From Caulobacteraceae bacterium (lineage in GTDB: Bacteria; Pseudomonadota; Alphaproteobacteria; Caulobacterales; Caulobacteraceae): 64,000 nucleotides of DNA. The translations under genes and the position numbers were made by a program. The stretch covers positions 1-64,000 of the forward strand of contig JAIEQA010000019.1 of assembly GCA_019748095.1 (NCBI GenBank). The letters are read 5' to 3'. Under the pieces are notes generated by a model. That model had not been told where the DNA came from and searched no databases. It worked only from the letters and a program-made list of their open reading frames with translations. Below are positions 57,995 through 64,000 of this stretch, one piece after another (within the stretch, counting starts at the first letter, position 1; each line of letters begins with the position of its first letter).

Positions 57995-58025
57995 AAAGGC
58001 CGCCGGAGCGATCCGGCGGCCTTTT
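57995..58025. terminator. Bidirectional terminator between autotransporter and tRNA-Val
   Basis: A 13-bp stem (57995-58007 with 58012-58024, loop GCGA) has A-rich sequence on its left and T-rich on its right (CCTTTT), so it can stop transcription from both the autotransporter (+) and tRNA-Val (-). Confidence 0.8.
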
Positions 58026-58034
58026 CGATGGGTG

Positions 58035-58111
58035 TGGTAGGCGGCGACGGGTTCGAACCGCCGACCCTCTCGGTGTAAACGAGATGCTCTGACCAGCTGA
58101 GCTAGCCGCCC
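58035..58111 (-). tRNA. tRNA-Val (TAC)
   Basis: A 77-base cloverleaf on the minus strand with encoded CCA. Acceptor GGGCGGC pairs with GCCGCCT; the anticodon loop TTTACAC gives TAC; the T loop is TTCGAAC. It is placed between the bidirectional terminator and lon. Confidence 0.97.
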
Positions 58112-58159
58112 ATCCAGAGCCTGTGTTTGCCCGCTGCTGCGGCCCTGATCAACCCGTCC

Positions 58160-58188
58160 CCTCCCCGTTCGCGTCGCAAACGGGGAGG
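58160..58188 (-). repeat. 10-bp hairpin downstream of lon
   Basis: CCTCCCCGTT (58160-58169) pairs perfectly with 58179-58188 across nine bases, starting 11 bases after the lon stop. There is no T-run on the minus strand, so it may be a REP-like repeat or a weak terminator. A related but less perfect CCTCTCC/GGGGGAGG pairing occurs in the nuoI-nuoJ gap. Confidence 0.45.
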
Positions 58189-58199
58189 AACGTCGAGGG

Positions 58200-60602
58200 T
58201 CAGTGGCTGACGACCGTCGTCCCGGCAATCGGCGGGACAGGCGAAGGGGCCGGATTCAGCGGTTCAGCCACCTCGTCCCATTCCACCGGCGTCAGCGACC
58301 CGGTCAGGGCCCATTTCAGCGCCTCGTCGGCCGTGGAGATGGGCACGATCTCCAGGGCCCCCTTCACATTGTCCGGCACGTCGGCGAGATCCTTCTCGTT
58401 CTCCTGCGGGATCAGCACCGTCTTGACCCCGGCCCGCAGCGCCGCGAGCAGCTTCTCTTTCAGCCCCCCGATGGCCGTGACCCGGCCCCGCAGGGTGATC
58501 TCGCCGGTCATGGCGATATCCTTGCGGATCGGCACCCCGGTCAGGACCGAGACCATGGCCACGGTCATGGCGACACCGGCGGACGGACCGTCCTTGGGCG
58601 TGGCCCCGTCCGGCACATGCACGTGGATGTCGGTCTTCTCGAACACCGGTGGCTTGACCCCGAAGGCGAGGGAGCGGGCCCGGACATAGGAGGCGGCGGC
58701 CGAGATGGACTCCTTCATCACGTCCTTCAGGTTGCCGGTCACGGTCATGCGACCGCGGCCCGGCATCCGGATCGCCTCGATGGTCAGGATGTCGCCCCCG
58801 AACTGGGTCCAGGCCAGACCGGTGACGATCCCGACCTGATCCTCTTCATCCGTCTCGCCATAGCGGTACTTCTTCACACCCGCATAGGTCGCCAGCTTCT
58901 CCGCATCGACCGTGATCGACAGGGTCTTTTCCTTGGCCATCTCGCGGACGGCCTTGCGGGCCAGTCCGCCCAGGGCGCGCTCCAGCGAACGCACACCGGC
59001 CTCGCGGGTGTAGTAGCGGATCAGATCACGGATGGTGTCGTCCGGCACCGAGAACTCGGCCGGCGTCAGGCCGTTGTCCGTCGTGACCTTGGGCAGGACG
59101 TGACGCTTGGCGATCTCGACCTTCTCGTCCTCGGTGTAGCCGGACACATGGATGATCTCCATCCGGTCGCGCAGCGGCTGGGGCATGTCCAGGCTGTTGG
59201 CCGTGGTCACGAACATCACGTTCGACAGGTCATAGTCGACCTCCAGATAGTGATCCCCGAACGCATTGTTCTGCGCCGGATCCAGCACCTCCAGCAGGGC
59301 GGACGACGGGTCTCCGCGCCAGTCGGCCCCCAGTTTGTCGATCTCGTCCAGCAGGATGAAGGCGTTCGTGGTCTTGGCCTTCTTCATCGACTGGATGATC
59401 TTGCCCGGCATGGAGCCGATATAGGTCCGCCGGTGCCCGCGGATCTCGGCCTCGTCCCGCACGCCGCCCAGCGACATCCGGACGTATTCGCGTCCAGTCG
59501 CCTTGGCGATCGACTTGGCCAGCGAGGTCTTGCCGACGCCGGGAGGCCCGACGAGGCACAGGATCGGGCCTTTCAGCGAATTGGTCCGCGCCTGGACCGC
59601 CAGATATTCGATGATCCGTTCCTTGACCTTCTCCAGCCCGTAGTGGTCCTCCTCGAGGATCGCTTCGGCCTTGTTCAGATCGATCGGCTTCTGCTTGGCC
59701 TTGCCCCACGGTATCGACAGCAGCCAGTCGAGATAGTTCCGCACCACCGTCGACTCGGCCGACATCGGGCTCATATTGCGCAGCTTCTTGACCTCGGCGT
59801 CGGCCTTGGCCCTGGCTTCCTTGGAAAGGCGCGTCTTGCGGATGCGCTTTTCCAGCTCCATCACCTCGTCGCGGGCATCGTCGGTCTCGCCCAGCTCGCG
59901 CTGGATCGCCTTCATCTGCTCGTTCAGATAATATTCGCGCTGGGTCTTCTCCATCTGGCGCTTCACGCGCGAGCGGATCTTCTTCTCGACCTGAAGCACG
60001 CTGATCTCGCCCTCCATCAGGGCGTAGACCTTCTCCAGCCGCTGCGGCACGACGATGGTTTCCAGCAGGGCCTGCTTGTCGGCGATCTTGACCGACAGAT
60101 GGGCCGCGACGCTGTCCGCCAGCTTGGACGCATCGGTGATCTGGGGGATGGAACTGAGGGCCTCGGGCGGCACCTTCTTGTTCAGCTTCACATAGTTTTC
60201 GAACTGCTCGACGACCGCGCGCAGCAGGGCCTCGGCTTGGGACGGATCGCCCGCATCGTCCTCAATCTCGACGGCCTCCGCCTCGAAATACTCCTCGCGG
60301 TCCGTGAACCGGGTCAGGTGGGCGCGCCCCTTGCCCTCGACCAGAACCTTCACGGTCCCGTCCGGCAGCTTCAGCAGCTGCAGTACGGTCGCCAGCACAC
60401 CGATCGGATAGATGGCGTCCGGCGACGGGTCGTCGTCGACACTGTTCTTCTGGGTGGCCAGCAGGATCTGCTTTTCGCCCTTCATGATCTCGTCCAGCGC
60501 CCGCACGGACTTCTCGCGTCCCACGAACAGCGGCACGACCATGTGCGGAAAGACGACAATGTCCCGCAGCGGCAGGACGGGCAGGATTTTACTCTCGGAC
60601 AT
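58200..60602 (-). CDS. lon: ATP-dependent protease Lon
   Basis: An 800-residue LonA protease. The N-terminal LON substrate-binding domain starts [19 protein letters not shown]; the AAA+ domain has Walker [14 protein letters not shown]; and the C-terminal protease has the Ser-Lys dyad, Ser674 ([11 protein letters not shown]) and Lys717 ([15 protein letters not shown]). Lon degrades misfolded and regulatory proteins; in Caulobacter these include CcrM and DnaA. ATG at 60602 follows AGGAG by seven bases. A heat-shock-like promoter is predicted upstream at 60711-60738. The preceding gene is clpX, on the same strand, 271 bases upstream. Confidence 0.97.
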   Translation of the reverse strand: MSESKILPVLPLRDIVVFPHMVVPLFVGREKSVRALDEIMKGEKQILLATQKNSVDDDPSPDAIYPIGVLATVLQLLKLPDGTVKVLVEGKGRAHLTRFTDREEYFEAEAVEIEDDAGDPSQAEALLRAVVEQFENYVKLNKKVPPEALSSIPQITDASKLADSVAAHLSVKIADKQALLETIVVPQRLEKVYALMEGEISVLQVEKKIRSRVKRQMEKTQREYYLNEQMKAIQRELGETDDARDEVMELEKRIRKTRLSKEARAKADAEVKKLRNMSPMSAESTVVRNYLDWLLSIPWGKAKQKPIDLNKAEAILEEDHYGLEKVKERIIEYLAVQARTNSLKGPILCLVGPPGVGKTSLAKSIAKATGREYVRMSLGGVRDEAEIRGHRRTYIGSMPGKIIQSMKKAKTTNAFILLDEIDKLGADWRGDPSSALLEVLDPAQNNAFGDHYLEVDYDLSNVMFVTTANSLDMPQPLRDRMEIIHVSGYTEDEKVEIAKRHVLPKVTTDNGLTPAEFSVPDDTIRDLIRYYTREAGVRSLERALGGLARKAVREMAKEKTLSITVDAEKLATYAGVKKYRYGETDEEDQVGIVTGLAWTQFGGDILTIEAIRMPGRGRMTVTGNLKDVMKESISAAASYVRARSLAFGVKPPVFEKTDIHVHVPDGATPKDGPSAGVAMTVAMVSVLTGVPIRKDIAMTGEITLRGRVTAIGGLKEKLLAALRAGVKTVLIPQENEKDLADVPDNVKGALEIVPISTADEALKWALTGSLTPVEWDEVAEPLNPAPSPVPPIAGTTVVSH

Positions 60603-60710
60603 GATGCACTCCTGGGCCATTGACGATCTCCGGCCCGCCGCCCCCGACGCCCCGCGATATGCAGCAACACCTGGACGCAGCCCGTCGATTCCGACGGCGT
60701 TCAGGTGAGT

Positions 60711-60738
60711 ATGTGGCCCCTTCGCCCCGGGGTTCAAG
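60711..60738 (-). promoter_or_regulatory. Possible heat-shock (sigma-32) promoter of lon
   Basis: On the minus strand CTTGAA (60733-60738) is followed after 16 bases by CCACAT (60711-60716), resembling the CTTGAA-N(11-17)-CCCCAT sigma-32 consensus. It would start transcription near 60704, about 100 bases before lon. lon is a known heat-shock gene in many bacteria; the match here is by eye. Confidence 0.4.
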
Positions 60739-60808
60739 CGGAACGGCATTTCCGTCCACGGAACACCCCGCCGGGTGTGACTTCGAGGCCAGACTGCCTG
60801 ACACGACA

Positions 60809-60838
60809 CAGCCCCGGAGCCTTTCGACCCCGGGGCTG
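60809..60838 (-). terminator. Hairpin after clpX
   Basis: A 9-bp stem (60809-60817 with 60830-60838, 12-base loop) lies 36 bases after the clpX stop. No T-run follows on the minus strand, so termination may be partial and some transcripts may continue into lon. Confidence 0.4.
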
Positions 60839-60873
60839 AACGGTCTCACCCGCCGGGGCAGGTGGCGAAAGTG

Positions 60874-62136
60874 TCAGGCCGCGCCGTCGGCCTTCTTCTT
60901 CTCGGCATAGATCAGCAGCGGCTGGGCGTTGCCCTCGATGACTTCCGCATTGACCACAACCTCCTCGACACCGTCGAAGGTCGGCAGTTCGAACATGGTC
61001 TCCAGCAGGATGCCCTCGAGGATCGAGCGCAGGCCGCGCGCGCCGGTCTTGCGGGTAATGGCCTTCTTGGCCACGGCGATCAGGGCGTCGTCGGTGAACG
61101 TCAGACCGACGTTCTCCATCTCGAACAGGCGCTTGTACTGTTTGACCAGGGCGTTCTTGGGCTCGGTCAGGATGGTGACCAGGGCGGTCTCGTCCAGATC
61201 TTCCAGCGTTGCCAGAACAGGCAGTCGGCCGATGAACTCGGGGATCAGGCCGAACCGCATCAGATCGTCAGGCTCGACACCCTTCAGGATATCGCCGGTC
61301 CGACGCTCGTCCACGTCCTTGACCTTGGCTCCGAAGCCGATCGAGGCCCCGGCTCCGCGCGCGGAGATCACCTTCTCCAGACCGGCGAAGGCCCCCCCCA
61401 CGATGAACAGGATGTTGGCCGTGTCGACCTGCAGGAACTCCTGCTGCGGATGTTTGCGACCGCCTTGCGGGGGCACGGAGGCGACGGTGCCTTCCATGAT
61501 CTTCAGCAGGGCCTGTTGCACGCCCTCGCCCGACACGTCGCGGGTGATCGAGGGGTTGTCGGACTTGCGGCTGATCTTGTCGATTTCATCGATGTAGACG
61601 ATGCCGCGCTGGGCCCGCTCGACGTTGTAGTCGGACGCCTGGAGCAGCTTCAGGATGATGTTCTCGACGTCCTCACCGACATAGCCCGCCTCGGTCAGGG
61701 TCGTGGCGTCGGCCATGGTGAAGGGCACATCAATGATGCGCGCCAGCGTCTGGGCCAGCAGCGTCTTGCCCGAGCCGGTCGGCCCGATCAGCATGATGTT
61801 GGACTTGGCCAGCTCGACGTCGTTGTTCTTCGTCGCGTGGTTCAGGCGCTTGTAGTGGTTGTGCACTGCGACCGAGAGCACCTTCTTGGCGTGGCTCTGG
61901 CCGATCACGTAATCGTCGAGGACTTCGCGGATTTCCTTGGGTGTCGGAACCCCGTCCTTGGATTTGACGAAGCCGATCTTGTGCTCTTCGCGGATGATAT
62001 CCATGCACAGTTCGACGCATTCATCACAGATGAACACCGTCGGTCCGGCGATGAGCTTGCGCACCTCGTGCTGGCTCTTGCCGCAGAAGCTGCAGTAGAG
62101 GGTGCTCTTGGCGTCGGTGCCGGCTGCTTTGGTCAT
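60874..62136 (-). CDS. clpX: ATP-dependent protease ATP-binding subunit ClpX
   Basis: A 420-residue AAA+ unfoldase for ClpP. The N-terminal zinc domain has Cys15, Cys18, Cys37 and Cys40 ([19 protein letters not shown]); Walker A is [12 protein letters not shown], Walker [10 protein letters not shown]; the pore loop is GYVGED and the ClpP-binding IGF-type loop is in [10 protein letters not shown]. ClpXP is essential for cell-cycle proteolysis of CtrA in Caulobacter. The clpX and clpP genes are not adjacent, being separated by cicA on the other strand and a small gene. ATG at 62136, with a 183-base divergent gap to cicA that is AT-rich near 62210. Confidence 0.97.
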   Translation of the reverse strand: MTKAAGTDAKSTLYCSFCGKSQHEVRKLIAGPTVFICDECVELCMDIIREEHKIGFVKSKDGVPTPKEIREVLDDYVIGQSHAKKVLSVAVHNHYKRLNHATKNNDVELAKSNIMLIGPTGSGKTLLAQTLARIIDVPFTMADATTLTEAGYVGEDVENIILKLLQASDYNVERAQRGIVYIDEIDKISRKSDNPSITRDVSGEGVQQALLKIMEGTVASVPPQGGRKHPQQEFLQVDTANILFIVGGAFAGLEKVISARGAGASIGFGAKVKDVDERRTGDILKGVEPDDLMRFGLIPEFIGRLPVLATLEDLDETALVTILTEPKNALVKQYKRLFEMENVGLTFTDDALIAVAKKAITRKTGARGLRSILEGILLETMFELPTFDGVEEVVVNAEVIEGNAQPLLIYAEKKKADGAA

Positions 62137-62319
62137 AGACCCTTCTCACTCTCGCGCCCCGGAGAGGGAACGCGCTTTCTCCGCATTGATTCCATCACTA
62201 TGGACGCGAAGATATTCAAAAAATGACAATCCCCCATCCGAACGTCCGCCACAACCCCGTCAAGGTAAAGGCGGGGCACACGGACGGGGACGAGGCGGAC
62301 GGGATGGAGATCGGGACGG

Positions 62320-62976
62320 ATGGGTGACATGGGGGCCACACAGGCCATACGCCAGCCCGACGCTGCGGATCAGCCCGTCGTGGCCTTCGATTTCGACGGC
62401 ACCCTGACGGTCCGCGACAGTTTTACCCAATTCCTGCGCTGGCGGGCCGGCCGACGCGGCTGGGCCCTCGGCCTGGTCCGTATGGCCCCGGCCACGGCCG
62501 CCTATGCCCGCAACCGCGACCGGGGGGCCATCAAGGCGGCCTCGGTGGCGGTGTTCCTGAAAGGCGTTTCCCGCGCAGACCTGGAACGCGATGCCGCCGC
62601 CTTCGCCGATGATGTCTGGGACCGGTTCATCCGGCCGGATGCCCTCAGGATCTGGGAGGACTGGGGTCGCCGCGGGGCCCATCGCGTGATCGTGACGGCC
62701 TCCCCGTCCCTGACCGTCGCCCCGTTCGCCCGACGACTGGGGGCCGAAGCACTGCTGGGGACCGACCTGATGTTCGATCACCAGGACCGGGTCACGGGCG
62801 AATTCTCCAATCTGAACTGTCGGGCAGAAGAGAAGGTTCGACGCCTGCGCGAGGCCTATGGCCCCGACATCCGGCTGGCGGCTGCCTACGGTGACACCTC
62901 GGGCGACACCGAAATGCTGGCGATCGCCGACATTCAGGGCTTCCGCACCTTCAGGGACCGGCCGGACCGCCGCTAG
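62320..62976 (+). CDS. cicA: HAD-family phosphatase, CicA homologue
   Basis: A 218-residue HAD-IB phosphatase. Motif I is FDFDGTLT (Asp24 nucleophile, Asp26), motif II TASPS, and motif IV region YGDTSGDTEML. Caulobacter CicA, a HAD-superfamily phosphatase whose correct dosage is needed for normal growth and shape, is encoded between clpP and clpX (established for C. crescentus); position and motifs here match. The start may be ATG at 62320 or 62329. The stop TAG (62974-62976) is part of CTAG shared with the facing gene. Substrate unknown. Confidence 0.82.
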   Translation: MGDMGATQAIRQPDAADQPVVAFDFDGTLTVRDSFTQFLRWRAGRRGWALGLVRMAPATAAYARNRDRGAIKAASVAVFLKGVSRADLERDAAAFADDVWDRFIRPDALRIWEDWGRRGAHRVIVTASPSLTVAPFARRLGAEALLGTDLMFDHQDRVTGEFSNLNCRAEEKVRRLREAYGPDIRLAAAYGDTSGDTEMLAIADIQGFRTFRDRPDRR

Positions 62977-63293
62977 TTGCCGGCCGCGTCCACGTCGAAG
63001 ACCACGACCTTGCCGCGCGAGGTCGGGTCCCAGCCCGCCGCGATCGCCGACGACACCGCATTGCGGATGCTTTCGACATTGATCCGCTGCCGCTCGAAAT
63101 TGGGGATGCCGCTGGCCCGCATCACCATGGGGAACATGACGATGGCCTCGCGCTGGGCGTCCTTCAGTCGCAGGGCGATGCCAATCCCCTGCCACTCATT
63201 GCCCGTGGTCCGCTGCGGCTGACGCCGCACCTCCCACTCATAGTCCTCGCCGTCCACCTGGACGACGCCCTTGAGATCACGCGTGTGTTGCAT
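62973..63293 (-). CDS. Small protein of unknown function between cicA and clpP
   Basis: A 106-residue protein from ATG at 63293 (an earlier ATG at 63311 is also in frame). It starts MQHTRDLKGVVQVDGEDYEW, with alternating strand-like segments and a conserved-looking LKDAQREAIVMFPMV. It ends GKVVVFDVDAAGN. I recognise no family. It converges with cicA, the two stops sharing the palindrome CTAG, and its start lies 23 bases left of the clpP terminator. Confidence 0.72.
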   Translation of the reverse strand: MQHTRDLKGVVQVDGEDYEWEVRRQPQRTTGNEWQGIGIALRLKDAQREAIVMFPMVMRASGIPNFERQRINVESIRNAVSSAIAAGWDPTSRGKVVVFDVDAAGN

Positions 63294-63315
63294 GAGCGCC
63301 TGATAGCACAAACAA

Positions 63316-63345
63316 AAAGGGCGCGCCGATCACGGCGCGCCCTTT
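63316..63345 (-). terminator. Rho-independent terminator of clpP
   Basis: A 13-bp GC-rich stem (63333-63345 with 63316-63328, loop of four) followed on the minus strand by TTGTTTGTGC lies 22 bases after the clpP stop. This is one of the clearest terminators in the window. Confidence 0.85.
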
Positions 63346-63366
63346 CCGCAGGATGATCAGGCGGGA

Positions 63367-64000
63367 TCAGACCGTCTTGACGCCGTCCGCATCGGCCTGT
63401 TCGCGCTTGTCGTAGACGTGATCCACGATGCCCCAGGCCTTGGCTTCCTCGGCGGTCATGAAGTGGTCGCGGTCCAGGGTGCGCTCGACCTCTTCGTAGG
63501 TCCGGCCGGTGTGGTGGACATAGATCTCGTTCAGGCGGCGCTTGGTGGCGATGATGTCCTCGGCGTGACGCTCGATGTCCGAGGCCGTGCCGCGGAACCC
63601 GCCCGAGGGCTGGTGCACCATGACCCGCGCGTTCGGCAGGGCGATGCGCTGGCCCGCCTCCCCGGCCGTCAGGATCAGGGAGCCGGCCGAGGCCGCCATA
63701 CCCATGACCACGGTCGAGACCGGGCTCTTGATGTATTGCATGGTGTCATAGATCGCGAGCGCCGAGGTCACCTGACCGCCGGGGCTGTTGATGTACATGC
63801 TGATTTCCTTCTTCGGATTTTCCGATTCCAGGAACAGCAGCTGGGCGCAGATCAGGCTGGCCATGCCGTCCTCGAACGGGCCGGTCAGGAAGATGATCCG
63901 CTCTCGCAGCAGGCGCGAGAAAATGTCGAACGCCCGCTCCCCCCGGCTGGACTGCTCCACCACCATGGGGACGAGGTTCGAGGAGATGTAGTCGATGGGA
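63367..64000 (-). CDS. clpP: ATP-dependent Clp protease proteolytic subunit, 5' end outside window
   Basis: The serine protease subunit of ClpXP and ClpAP. The catalytic triad is visible: Ser in [11 protein letters not shown], His in [10 protein letters not shown], Asp in TLDRDHFM. Other blocks are [18 protein letters not shown] and [20 protein letters not shown]. Translation continues to the window edge with ...[16 protein letters not shown], matching the canonical N-terminal region, so the start and its upstream flank lie to the right. It is transcribed leftwards and ends in a strong terminator. Confidence 0.96.
   Translation of the reverse strand, partial: PIDYISSNLVPMVVEQSSRGERAFDIFSRLLRERIIFLTGPFEDGMASLICAQLLFLESENPKKEISMYINSPGGQVTSALAIYDTMQYIKSPVSTVVMGMAASAGSLILTAGEAGQRIALPNARVMVHQPSGGFRGTASDIERHAEDIIATKRRLNEIYVHHTGRTYEEVERTLDRDHFMTAEEAKAWGIVDHVYDKREQADADGVKTV

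Noticed and set aside
60603..60809. Upstream extension of lon to 60809
   Set aside because: The extra residues are unlike any Lon N-terminus and the ATG at 60602 has a good ribosome site; the region is better explained as leader and promoter.

Overview
The window is about 64 kb of high-GC alphaproteobacterial chromosome, most likely Caulobacterales and close to Brevundimonas. The grounds are a cicA-type HAD phosphatase between clpP and clpX, an interleaved nuoA-N operon that runs on into birA, coaX and RNase J, a TonB-dependent receptor next to a PhoD-like phosphatase, an adenine-poor codon usage throughout, and frequent 1-4 nt start/stop overlaps. No prophage, insertion sequence, integrase or CRISPR array is visible. 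The assignment rests on gene order and protein motifs only.

Layout. 1-5.1 kb: the end of a secreted glycine-zipper protein (+), then tlyA, valS, an ArsC/Spx-like reductase and a zinc-ribbon protein (all -). 5.3-13.9 kb: a PKHD hydroxylase (+), then parC, a Tat-exported PhoD-like phosphatase, a TonB-dependent receptor, recO, a SnoaL-like protein and a flavodoxin-fold reductase (-). 13.9-15.8 kb: a four-gene ArsR/AHSA1/AHSA1/PhnB operon (+) with a strong promoter and a probable operator. 15.8-25.1 kb: a serine hydrolase, then era, rnc, lepB, acpS, pdxJ, pyrE, lolD, lolC/E and proS (-), a housekeeping cluster of tightly overlapping genes. 25.3-26.2 kb: a DUF2141 protein and a four-helix membrane protein (+). 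26.2-48.8 kb: one long leftward transcription unit that starts at nuoA, carries all fourteen nuo genes (respiratory complex I) interleaved with eight or nine small non-core genes, and continues through birA, coaX, rnj, an unknown membrane-anchored protein, mce and DUF1467.

49.0-58.1 kb is the most accessory-like part: an AbgT transporter, tRNA-Asp, a BciB/FrhB-type iron-sulfur flavoprotein, a GT4 glycosyltransferase, a ribbon-helix-helix protein paired with an SPFH/band-7 protein, a 1062-residue autotransporter and tRNA-Val. 58.2-64 kb is the proteostasis block: lon, clpX, cicA (opposite strand), a small unknown gene and clpP, which is cut by the window end.

The observations I would follow first are the non-core genes inside the complex I operon, especially a secretory-looking Pro/Ser-rich segment that reads in frame into nuoF; the BciB-like reductase, which would hint at bacteriochlorophyll synthesis; and the SPFH plus ribbon-helix-helix pair with a repeat at its own promoter. 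I did not find a clearly new defence or mobile system. Features are from direct reading; family names come from motif recognition without database searches.
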